14,189 bases of DNA from the NCBI GenBank assembly GCA_937902905.1, contig CALELW010000010.1:1-14189 (forward strand), in the 5' to 3' direction. Below the pieces are notes generated by a model. The model had not been told where the DNA came from. It made no database searches and was given only the letters and a program-made list of their open reading frames with translations. The stretch comes from an uncultured Clostridium sp. (lineage in GTDB: Bacteria; Bacillota; Clostridia; Lachnospirales; Lachnospiraceae). Each line of letters begins with the position of its first letter. Position 1 is the stretch's first letter. The position numbers were made by a program, and so were the translations under genes. Below, piece after piece: positions 5,022-12,470 of this stretch.

Positions 5022-7271
5022 TTATTCTGTACCCTCTGCTGCCGGGTCTGTATCCGGTTCTGCAGGAGGCTCTGTCGCAGCTGGTTCCGCTGTTGCAGGA
5101 ACTTGTGTTGCCGGTGCCTGTGTAGCCGGTGGTTCTGTAACCTGTGTATCCGTTCCATCATCCGGATCCACATCGACGTCATTATCATTCGAATCTGCCG
5201 GATCCGTATCTACGCTTCCGCCACTTCCGGTATCTTCCTGTGGTGTCGTGTAACCACTACTGCTGCCGCCACCGGAACTTCCCGACGATAACTCACCCAA
5301 ATCGAATTCTTTTACATCTAAGTCTTTATGAATCTCATTCATGTACTCATGCCAGATTCGCCCCGGATAAGTGGAACCATACAAGTCAGCAACCGTTTTC
5401 GGCGAATCATAGCCAACCCAGACTGCCGTTGTATAATATGGCGTAAAACCACAGAACCAGCCGTCTTTCTTATCATTGGTCGTTCCGGTCTTGCCTGCGC
5501 TTGGCTGTCCATTATCAAGACCAAGTCCACGCGCTGTACCACGTTTGATTACGCCGGTCAGGATATCAACCATAGCACGTGCAGAATCTTTCTTATAAAC
5601 ACTCTTCTGCTCCACTTTATCGGAAACGATTTCATTTCCATCGGAATCCAAAATTTTCACAATACACGTTGGTTCCCGGTATTTGCCGTCATTTTCCAGT
5701 GTTGCGTAACCAGACGCCATCTCTAACGTACTGGTACCGTATGTCAATCCGCCAAGGGATGCCGACAAGTAGTAATCCGATTTCACGATTTTGGAATAAT
5801 TCATATCCAATAAATACTGCAAACCAACTTCTGGTTTTAACTTCTGGAACAACTGCCATGCAACCGTATTCAAGGACTGCTCTACCGCAAAACGAAGCGA
5901 CACATAACCGTAGTAACGTCCGCTGCTGTTTGACGGACCGCCCTTAAACTTATAATCATGTACGGTCGTGCTTGCCGTCGAGCCACGCTCCAAAGTCGGT
6001 GTATAAACAATCAACGGCTTAATTGAACTACCCGGCTGACGATAAGACTGGTACGCACGGTTTAGAGAAAGGCCTTCCGTCTCCTGGCTTCGTCCGCCCA
6101 CCAGCGCAACAACGCGTCCGGTCTTATTATCGATACATACTGCCGAACCCTGCATTTTGTAGGTTCCGTTTGTCTCTTTATCCTTAAATCCGGACAAATT
6201 ATGATTGACCGCTTTTTGCAGTTTTTTCTGTTTCTTCAAATCAAAGGATGTATAAATCTTATACCCTTTATTCAAAAGCATCTGCTGAGCAGTTGAGTAC
6301 GCATCATCATACTCCGTCTCATAGGTCTCTCTTTCTTCCTTATCCGCAAATGAATTTTTAAACTCAAATCCATTCTTTTTCATCAATTCACGAATTGCAC
6401 AATAAGAAACAAATGTCTGGATATAATCTCGTTTCTTCACTTCCTGAATATTCAGTTTAATTTCTTCCTGATACGCCTCATCGTAATCCACCTTCGTAAT
6501 CACGCCATCATCTAACATCTGGTCCAGAATACGATTTTTACGTTTAACCGTGTTATCAAAATTTTTCAACGGATTATAAAGGGTTGGATTATTTGGAATG
6601 GAACACAAAAAGCATAACTGCCCAAGTGACAATTCCTGACAGCTCTTTCCGAAATATCCGCGTGCCGCCGCCTCAATTCCATAATAACCATTTGCATAAT
6701 AAATGGTATTTAAGTAAAATTCCAGAATCTGGCTTTTGGTATACTTCTTTTCCAGCTCAAGCGCAATAAAAATTTCCTTTATTTTACGCTCATACGTCTT
6801 CTCCGTCGAGAGGAAAACACCTCGCGCTAACTGCTGGGTAATCGTCGATGCTCCCTGTGTTTTCTCACCGTTGTTCTTAATCAATGCAAGAACCGCACGC
6901 ATAATACCTTTGGCGTCAATTCCGTTATGTGAGTAAAACTTTTTGTCCTCGGTAACAATTGCTGCATCTTTTACCGCCTTTGGTATTTTGTCCAAGGTAA
7001 GGTAATAGGAATCCTTTTCTCCCTTTAATTTCGCTATCTCTTTGCCCTTATTGTTATACACAATCGACGTCTCAGATGAACGGAATGTATCTATGGTCGA
7101 CTCTTTCACGAGCGCAACTGCATCATCCTGCATTGCGAAAATATCTTTACCATATTTGAAATAAAAGATAATTCCGCCGACTAATATTGTGAGCAGAAAC
7201 AAAAGTAAAACAATTTTAAATCCAAACCAAAACTTAGGATGTTTCCGCTGTTTTTTGTTTTTTCTAGCCAT
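5022..7271 (-). CDS. Class A penicillin-binding protein (bifunctional transglycosylase/transpeptidase)
   Basis: This membrane enzyme polymerises glycan strands from lipid II and cross-links the stem peptides. Residues are counted from the ATG at 7271. A short basic cytoplasmic N-terminus is followed by one membrane segment (about 20-40). The GT51 transglycosylase domain (about 85-240) has TEDKKFYSHNG with catalytic E108 and GASTITQQLA (about 140-149). The transpeptidase domain has the SxxK motif S415-SI-K418, SLN (466-468) and KTGT (594-597). All catalytic motifs are intact. The C-terminal 85 or so residues are low-complexity: Ser/Gly, then Asp-rich, then Pro/Ala/Thr-rich with repeated PAT units. 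I chose the ATG at 7271 because GGAGG (7277-7281) stands 5 nt upstream. The ATG at 7283, which would add four residues, has only a GGGAG 2 nt away. The gene ends at the bidirectional terminator. Confidence 0.95.
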   Translation of the reverse strand: MARKNKKQRKHPKFWFGFKIVLLLFLLTILVGGIIFYFKYGKDIFAMQDDAVALVKESTIDTFRSSETSIVYNNKGKEIAKLKGEKDSYYLTLDKIPKAVKDAAIVTEDKKFYSHNGIDAKGIMRAVLALIKNNGEKTQGASTITQQLARGVFLSTEKTYERKIKEIFIALELEKKYTKSQILEFYLNTIYYANGYYGIEAAARGYFGKSCQELSLGQLCFLCSIPNNPTLYNPLKNFDNTVKRKNRILDQMLDDGVITKVDYDEAYQEEIKLNIQEVKKRDYIQTFVSYCAIRELMKKNGFEFKNSFADKEERETYETEYDDAYSTAQQMLLNKGYKIYTSFDLKKQKKLQKAVNHNLSGFKDKETNGTYKMQGSAVCIDNKTGRVVALVGGRSQETEGLSLNRAYQSYRQPGSSIKPLIVYTPTLERGSTASTTVHDYKFKGGPSNSSGRYYGYVSLRFAVEQSLNTVAWQLFQKLKPEVGLQYLLDMNYSKIVKSDYYLSASLGGLTYGTSTLEMASGYATLENDGKYREPTCIVKILDSDGNEIVSDKVEQKSVYKKDSARAMVDILTGVIKRGTARGLGLDNGQPSAGKTGTTNDKKDGWFCGFTPYYTTAVWVGYDSPKTVADLYGSTYPGRIWHEYMNEIHKDLDVKEFDLGELSSGSSGGGSSSGYTTPQEDTGSGGSVDTDPADSNDNDVDVDPDDGTDTQVTEPPATQAPATQVPATAEPAATEPPAEPDTDPAAEGTE

Positions 7272-7325
7272 CTTTACCTCCATTTCTCCCGCTTTATACT
7301 ACGTGGACGCTTTGACTTATGTACC

Positions 7326-7354
7326 ATCATACCACATTTAGTGTATCTTGGAAA
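7326..7354 (-). promoter_or_regulatory. Candidate promoter of the PBP gene
   Basis: On the - strand a -10 element TATGAT (7331-7326), preceded by TGG to give an extended -10, lies 17 bp from TTTCCA (7354-7349), which matches 4 of 6 bases of the -35 consensus. The -35 lies inside the last codons of the glycosyltransferase gene. The predicted leader before the PBP start is about 48 nt. It implies that the PBP gene can be transcribed independently of its upstream neighbour. Confidence 0.5.
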
Positions 7355-8528
7355 GAATTTCTTTATGCAGGACACCTGCACGGTGTTCCCATGTATGTGC
7401 CTTCTTAGCCGTCTCATACGCCACTTTCTGCATGTGTTCCCATTTCTCTCGATTTCCTAAAATCCCCTGCACCATATCCGGCAGGCATTGAAGCGCATCC
7501 AGTTCATAGAAGAAAATATCCTCTCCATCCTGTAAATTTTCTGTCAAATACCGGCTCCAGTCAGTAAAACATACAGCACCGTTTAACATCGAATTAAACA
7601 CGCGGTCATGTGCGCCATCCTTAAACCACGGCATTACATTCAAAGAAACTTTCGCCTTGCTTAACGCCTGCAGACACGCCAGCGAATCAACGCCGCCCTC
7701 TTTTATCAGATTTTCCGGATGTTCACAGGGAAGGAACTCCCATCCCGCTCCAAAACAATGCACGGAAACACCGGCATCCACAAGCGTCTGCACCACTTTT
7801 CCGCGAAAATAATTGCGCACATACAAATCTATCATAATCATATTTGGCATCATTTCTTTTACACCGTCTTCGGTAATATCCTCAACCTCAGAAAGCAGAT
7901 GCTCACGGATTCCGATATCCATACCCAGATGCGGATGTTTCTTAAAGTCCTCAATAATTCCGTAATAAAAGCCGGCGTACTCTTTGCCATGTCTCTCAAT
8001 CGTCGGTTCAAATTTAGAAAGCGGCGTATAATTTCCTGTAAATACAACGTCATATGGGCGTTTTTCCCACTTAGGGAGCGTATCTTCTTCCCACAAAGAC
8101 GTTCCCGCCAATGGCAGAAACGGCCCCCGCTTAATTTCCGGAAAATAATACTGCAAATAAGCTTCATGCTCTCTGTCAATCGAAATCTGACAGTAGTCTT
8201 TTGGCAAAAATGGCAGAAATTTATGATAATAAAACGGATGGTCAACCACAATATTGATAACTGGTATTTTTCTGTCATCAAACAAATGAATTCCCTTGCA
8301 GTCAATAAAATATCCCTCACCACAGCAGCCATCAAAATTAAATGTCACTGCCGCTGTCGCCTCTGGTTTTGCAAATAAAAGCAATTCGGCAAGACTGTCA
8401 TAAGATTTGCACTGGTCAAAATAAAACACTTGATATCCCAGTTTACGAAAAGTTTTCCCGAGCTGCTCACTAAAAAAACTTAATGTTTCAATTCCCTTGG
8501 TAAATAAAATAATTCGTTCGATTTTCAT
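7338..8528 (-). CDS. CgeB-like glycosyltransferase
   Basis: This is a probable cytoplasmic GT-B glycosyltransferase of 396 residues; the acceptor and sugar are unknown. The N-terminal half starts with MKIERIILFTKG and a Rossmann-like alternation, and contains VVDHPFYYHKFLPFLP (94-109) and ISIDREHEAYLQYYFP (115-130), which resemble the DUF3880-type N-terminal region of CgeB-like proteins. The C-terminal part (about 290-395), with SLNVMPWFKDGAHDRVFNSM (295-314) and GAVCFTDWS (317-325), matches the pattern of the Glyco_trans_1_2/CgeB domain, where an acidic or GxHxR-like segment binds the nucleotide sugar. No signal peptide or membrane segment is seen. GGAGG at 8537-8533 supports the ATG at 8528. 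CgeB was named for a spore-coat role in B. subtilis, but nothing nearby concerns sporulation. Surface polysaccharide or protein glycosylation is equally possible. It sits 54-66 nt upstream of the PBP gene. Confidence 0.75.
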   Translation of the reverse strand: MKIERIILFTKGIETLSFFSEQLGKTFRKLGYQVFYFDQCKSYDSLAELLLFAKPEATAAVTFNFDGCCGEGYFIDCKGIHLFDDRKIPVINIVVDHPFYYHKFLPFLPKDYCQISIDREHEAYLQYYFPEIKRGPFLPLAGTSLWEEDTLPKWEKRPYDVVFTGNYTPLSKFEPTIERHGKEYAGFYYGIIEDFKKHPHLGMDIGIREHLLSEVEDITEDGVKEMMPNMIMIDLYVRNYFRGKVVQTLVDAGVSVHCFGAGWEFLPCEHPENLIKEGGVDSLACLQALSKAKVSLNVMPWFKDGAHDRVFNSMLNGAVCFTDWSRYLTENLQDGEDIFFYELDALQCLPDMVQGILGNREKWEHMQKVAYETAKKAHTWEHRAGVLHKEILSKIH

Positions 8529-8573
8529 ACTGCCTCCGCTATTGGTTAAATATGATCAAATGCCTTTTGTCAC

Positions 8574-8613
8574 AAAGAGGGTATTCCGATTTTGCAATCA
8601 AAATACCCTCTTT
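8574..8613. terminator. Candidate terminator hairpin downstream of the hydrogenase gene
   Basis: A perfect 12-bp stem (AAAGAGGGTATT 8574-8585, AATACCCTCTTT 8602-8613) has a 16-nt loop that contains a further GATT/AATC pairing (8588-8591 with 8596-8599). It lies 21 nt past the hydrogenase stop (8634), where a terminator is expected. In the - direction only three T follow the stem, so termination may be weak and allow read-through into the glycosyltransferase gene. In the + direction the tail is richer in T (8611-8630), which would stop antisense transcription. Confidence 0.55.
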
Positions 8614-8633
8614 CTTATCTTGTTTCTTTTACC

Positions 8634-10133
8634 TTACGGCAAATCAATCTCTGAATATTCTTTCGGTGGCAGTGCGGTTGTTGAATCCTTAACAAACTTG
8701 CGCACAGCCTGTGCTGCTTTCGGTATCGCAATATTCGTACCAACACCGGCAACACAACCACCCGGACAGCCCATACCTTCAATCAGGCAACCATCCTTTT
8801 TACCGGCTTTCGCCATAAGAAGCATTTTCTGACAGTCGGATAATCCTTCTGCATGCTCAATATAAACTTCCGTTCCCGGATAATATTCGTTAATGCAGTT
8901 TTCAATAGCATTTGCAACACCACCGGCAACGGCGTAGCCACGTCCGGTTCCCGTTGCGTCATGAATTGGCTCCTCTGTATCATAGGTTTCCATATCAATT
9001 CCTTTGGCGGTGAAAATCGCCTCCAATTCTTCAAAAGTAATTACGAAATCCACATCACTTCGTACCGAACGACGGGAAGCTTCCAGTTTCTTTGCCGCAC
9101 ACGGTCCGACAAATACAATCTTTGCTTCCGGATGGCGCTGTTTAATCGTACGCGCCGTCGCTACCATCGGTGTCAGAGCACTCGAAACGGTCTCTACCAT
9201 ATCCGGCAGTGTTTTCTTTGCCAACATCGACCATGCCGGACAACAGGAAGTCAGCAAAAATGGAAGTTTTCCTGTTTTTACTTCGTTTACATAATGTCTT
9301 GCTTCCGTAATCGCTCCAATATCTGCACCAAGTGCAACTTCGAAGACTTCTGCAAAACCAATTTCTTTCAATGCTGCTTTGATTTTCCAAAGACGGACAT
9401 CGTCACCAAACTGTCCGATAACCGCCGGTGCCAGTTCGGCAATAACCGGTCCTTGCTTCATTGCCTGAATCAACTGGAAAATCTGGGATTTATCTGCAAT
9501 CGCTCCAAATGGACACGCTGCCATACACTGTCCACATTTTACACATTTGTTATCGTCAATCCGGGCACGTCCGCGCTCATCACTGGAAATGGCTTTCACA
9601 CCACATGCAGCCGCACATGGACGAACCTTTTTCGCAATCGCATCATAAGGACAGATTGCCTTACATTTTCCACATTTAATACATTTTTCTTTATCAATAT
9701 GAGATTTTCCATCTACAATGCTGATAGCACCTTTCGGGCAAACCTCCACACAAGGATGTGCCACACAGCCACGGCACTGATTAGATACTTCGTATACATT
9801 ATCCTCACACATATCACATGCCGACGGAATTACCTGCATCAAAGGCGGCTCATAATATTTTTCTGCCACATTACTCTCGTCCAAACCACTTGTAACGTGA
9901 ACCGGTTCGTCATCCGGTCTTAGTGAAAGTCCCATCGCAAGACGCACACGCTCCGAACAGATGGCGCGCTCACGGTAAATACTCTCACGGTACAAAGGTG
10001 TATCTCCCGGCGTAATTTTATATGGGATTGCCTCGATATCATCATTTATGTTCTGTGAATCAAAAGCGACTTTTGCAACTTCTGTAAACACTTTCTGTCT
10101 CAGTGTCTTAATCGGGGTTTCTATTCCTCTCAT
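8634..10133 (-). CDS. Monomeric [FeFe] hydrogenase, group B-like
   Basis: This is a cytoplasmic iron-sulfur enzyme expected to interconvert protons and H2 with ferredoxin-type electrons. Its 499 residues hold a cysteine-rich N-terminal part, C106-x2-C109 and C120-x2-C123-x4-C128-x3-C132, followed by two ferredoxin-like CxxCxxCxxxCP groups (C151/154/157/161 and C197/200/203/207) with an extra C173/C177 between them. The H-cluster motifs follow: TSCCPAW (295-301), VGPCAAKK (342-349) and EGMGCPGGCVAG (452-463). By analogy with C. pasteurianus CpI, C298, C345, C456 and C460 hold the cluster and C297 is the proton-relay cysteine. The GPCAAKK and CPGGC forms, instead of MPCxxK and CxxGC with GG, point to group B. 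A strong AAGGAGG site lies 6 nt before the ATG. Maturases HydE, HydF and HydG are not in the window. A bifurcating role cannot be judged, but no NADH-binding domain is present. Confidence 0.9.
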   Translation of the reverse strand: MRGIETPIKTLRQKVFTEVAKVAFDSQNINDDIEAIPYKITPGDTPLYRESIYRERAICSERVRLAMGLSLRPDDEPVHVTSGLDESNVAEKYYEPPLMQVIPSACDMCEDNVYEVSNQCRGCVAHPCVEVCPKGAISIVDGKSHIDKEKCIKCGKCKAICPYDAIAKKVRPCAAACGVKAISSDERGRARIDDNKCVKCGQCMAACPFGAIADKSQIFQLIQAMKQGPVIAELAPAVIGQFGDDVRLWKIKAALKEIGFAEVFEVALGADIGAITEARHYVNEVKTGKLPFLLTSCCPAWSMLAKKTLPDMVETVSSALTPMVATARTIKQRHPEAKIVFVGPCAAKKLEASRRSVRSDVDFVITFEELEAIFTAKGIDMETYDTEEPIHDATGTGRGYAVAGGVANAIENCINEYYPGTEVYIEHAEGLSDCQKMLLMAKAGKKDGCLIEGMGCPGGCVAGVGTNIAIPKAAQAVRKFVKDSTTALPPKEYSEIDLP

Positions 10134-10186
10134 TCTTGTCCTCCTTGGCGTAATTGATACAAATTCTCATAATCAATGGTAGAATA

Positions 10187-11164
10187 TCATAGTTTCCAAA
10201 TATTTTCAAGATACTTCCGATACTTCTCTTGTTCTTCTTTTGGTTCCACGATTGAAACGCCCTTTCCAATCCCCGCAAGCCAGCCATAAAACTGCTTGCT
10301 GACACTGACTTCTACAAATGTCCGAAACTGCGTCTCGGACTCTTTTAAAACAGGAATTTCCTTTCCAAAACGGTCAATTGCAACGCCAATCAGAGAATTA
10401 TCAAAAACAAGCTGAAGCCTTTTTTTCTCCCCGGCAAACATTGCAAACGTTTTTTTTGAAAAATCCGTGACATCCAGTTTTTGATATGATGTCTCTCCTT
10501 CTCTTTTTCCCTCTTCTCTCTTTAACTGTCGAAGTTTATCTACGCGGAAATATTTAATTATCTCTGCTTTATGGTCAAACGCCAGCAGATAATAATTTTC
10601 GTCTTCCCACATAAGCATCCACGGGGAAACAAGATATCGTTCACCACCGTGCCGCGGCACAAGTTCCTTGTTCTGATTCCATTCGCAATAGACAAAAGAA
10701 ACTGGTTGATTTTCATGCATTGCCTGATGAATGTCATCAATCAGATAAAGGGAAGATAAATTTTCTGTTTTCACACGGTCATTGACACAAACTTGACGCT
10801 GTAACCGGTTTGCCTCATAGCGGCTTGTAAAATGCTCTAATTTCTCAATCAGATTTCTACTTTGTTTTTGCGTAATGAATTTCGACGCCTGTACAGCATC
10901 AACCAAAAGTTTCAACTCCGCTAATTCAAACTCACGGCTTCCCAGATAATAACCCGCCGGATTTTTTTCACACACAACATCATACCCAAGTATCTGCAAA
11001 GCTTCCATGTCCGAATAAACACTTTTTCTTTCCGCATGAATCCCATTCTGCTTCAAATACGAAATGATTTGCGGCATCGTTACCGGATGGTTTTCGTCAC
11101 TCTCACTTCGCAGCAGTTCCAAAATATAAAATAATTTGTATTTCTGGTTTGGTGCTTTCGCCAT
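10187..11164 (-). CDS. WYL-domain transcriptional regulator (HTH-WYL-WCX)
   Basis: This is a predicted DNA-binding regulator of 325 residues that senses an unknown ligand. The N-terminal winged helix (about 7-75) includes MPQIISYLKQNGIHAERKSVYSDMEALQILG, typical of the HTH_11/DeoR-like start of this family. A helical linker follows. The WYL domain (about 138-215) has SPWMLMWEDENYYLLAFD (180-197), where YYL at 191-193 takes the WYL position, and a conserved F-R-V-D-K (206-210). A C-terminal WCX-like part (about 245-325) completes the usual order. Its ATG shares one base with the TGA of the diguanylate cyclase gene, in a TGATG overlap, and GGAGGA lies just upstream, so the two proteins are probably translated in coupled fashion. 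The hydrogenase gene begins 53 nt downstream. WYL domains are known to bind nucleic acid or nucleotide-like ligands in several systems; the ligand here is unknown. Confidence 0.9.
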   Translation of the reverse strand: MAKAPNQKYKLFYILELLRSESDENHPVTMPQIISYLKQNGIHAERKSVYSDMEALQILGYDVVCEKNPAGYYLGSREFELAELKLLVDAVQASKFITQKQSRNLIEKLEHFTSRYEANRLQRQVCVNDRVKTENLSSLYLIDDIHQAMHENQPVSFVYCEWNQNKELVPRHGGERYLVSPWMLMWEDENYYLLAFDHKAEIIKYFRVDKLRQLKREEGKREGETSYQKLDVTDFSKKTFAMFAGEKKRLQLVFDNSLIGVAIDRFGKEIPVLKESETQFRTFVEVSVSKQFYGWLAGIGKGVSIVEPKEEQEKYRKYLENIWKL

Positions 11165-12438
11165 CAGGATTCCTCCTCCCTCGATTCCATTACAATCTGG
11201 TCACGCCCATGCTCTTTTCCATAATAAAGAAGTTCGTCCGCACGGTTAATTGCTTCTTCCATTTCCTCCTCTTCGCAGTAAGTCACAATACCAATCGTCA
11301 GAGAAATCGAAAATTCCAACCCATTATGTGAGAACTTTTTTGATTTCACATCATCCAAAAATTCCTGTAAAACTTTTCTCGTCTCATCCACTGTTCCATC
11401 AAAACCAATCAAAAACTCTTCACCGCCCCAGCGTGCAGAAAATCCATTTTCTCCAACTGCTTTGCGAAGCGCTTCGGCAACATATTTTAAAACTTCGTCA
11501 CCTTTTTCATGGCCATAACTGTCATTGACACTCTTAAAAAAATCGATATCCGCAATCGCAAGCGAAAAACAATCGTTTTCTCTGCGGTAATCCATCTGAA
11601 TCTGTGCCGCACGACGATTGAGAAGTTTCGTCAATGGGTCACGTGACACCATTTCTTCCAGTGAATCGCTGACCGCCACGGCATATTCGCCCATTTGTGC
11701 CAGTTCGTCACCTCTCTTTAAGACACATTCCGGCATTTCATGGTGAAATTCGCCATGCGCCACTCTGCCAAGAAATCTCTTAATCGCCTGAATTGCCTCC
11801 ACCATTTTCTGTGCCGACAAATTACAGATAAATCCGGCAAGAATTATAATAAACAGGCAGATAATCACATTCCCCTGCGTCATAAATCTCATGGATGTAT
11901 TCACAGACTCCGCCGATTCTCCGGCAAAACTGACACCTACAACTTCATTTTCATCATTTCGAATCGGCACATAGTAACCAAAATATCTGACCCCCATAAC
12001 ATCAACATTCTGAGAAAAATACTCCTCGCCCTCGTCAAGCACTTGTCGTGCCACTTCTTTATCAATATGAGAGCCAACCAGACGATTTCCTTTTTTATCA
12101 ACCAGTGTCGTAAGGCATCTCTCATCGCCAACGAAAATAGTAACATCCGCACCGGTATCATTTTTAATATCGTCTAAAATCCGGTAATCCGATGTAATTT
12201 CCGTTTCCCCCTTATAAACCCTATCGTCTTTCTGCGAAAAATCTCCTGCATCCAGCACATTATAAATACTAATCAAATTGTGAGCGATGCCGGACAAGCT
12301 TTTTTCCACTTCAAATACCATCCCCTCGCGAACCGAGTTCTGGCTGTAAAATGTCATAATAATACCCAGAACAGCAATCGGAATTACCGACATTTTCATA
12401 ATGGTAAAAATCAAACTTTTTCTTTTTTTTCGCGCCAT
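11164..12438 (-). CDS. Membrane diguanylate cyclase with extracytoplasmic Cache-like sensor
   Basis: This protein makes cyclic di-GMP from two GTP in response to an external signal. Residues are counted from the ATG at 12438. There are two membrane segments (about 11-31 and 190-209). Between them lies an extracytoplasmic domain of about 155 residues, predicted to be single-Cache-like, with YFGYYVPIRNDENEVVGVSF at about 152-171. A HAMP-like helix follows, then the GGDEF domain (about 260-420) with DPLTKLLNRR (267-276), DIDFFKSVNDSYGHEKGD (297-314) and the active-site GGEEF (338-342). The RxxD inhibitory site expected a few residues before GGEEF is missing, since the relevant positions are glycines, so product inhibition is unlikely. 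I prefer this ATG over the GTG at 12447: GAGGGGG (12453-12447) lies 8 nt from the ATG and directly abuts the GTG. The symporter gene ends 32 nt upstream and the WYL gene overlaps the stop. Confidence 0.92.
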   Translation of the reverse strand: MARKKRKSLIFTIMKMSVIPIAVLGIIMTFYSQNSVREGMVFEVEKSLSGIAHNLISIYNVLDAGDFSQKDDRVYKGETEITSDYRILDDIKNDTGADVTIFVGDERCLTTLVDKKGNRLVGSHIDKEVARQVLDEGEEYFSQNVDVMGVRYFGYYVPIRNDENEVVGVSFAGESAESVNTSMRFMTQGNVIICLFIIILAGFICNLSAQKMVEAIQAIKRFLGRVAHGEFHHEMPECVLKRGDELAQMGEYAVAVSDSLEEMVSRDPLTKLLNRRAAQIQMDYRRENDCFSLAIADIDFFKSVNDSYGHEKGDEVLKYVAEALRKAVGENGFSARWGGEEFLIGFDGTVDETRKVLQEFLDDVKSKKFSHNGLEFSISLTIGIVTYCEEEEMEEAINRADELLYYGKEHGRDQIVMESREEES

Positions 12439-12470
12439 ATCCGACACCCCCTCGTATCTATTCTATACGT

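Noticed and set aside
7272..7283. Upstream ATG that would extend the PBP by four residues
   Set aside because: Its ribosome binding site is only 2 nt away, while GGAGG inside this stretch is well placed for the ATG at 7271.
7719..8378. Open frame of 219 codons on the + strand opposite the glycosyltransferase gene
   Set aside because: No domain, no Shine-Dalgarno sequence, and composition typical of an antisense shadow.
7338..8528. Reading the CgeB-like protein as evidence of a spore-coat locus
   Set aside because: No sporulation gene is nearby, and the domain is widespread in glycosyltransferases of non-sporulation context.
8853..9923. Long open frame of 356 codons on the + strand opposite the hydrogenase gene
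   Set aside because: Its product is rich in Cys, Phe, Arg and Asn with no recognisable domain and no ribosome binding site, while the - strand encodes an intact hydrogenase with all H-cluster motifs. It is a shadow of cysteine-rich coding.
12439..12447. GTG start that would extend the diguanylate cyclase by three residues
   Set aside because: The G-rich Shine-Dalgarno sequence abuts the GTG directly but is 8 nt from the ATG at 12438.
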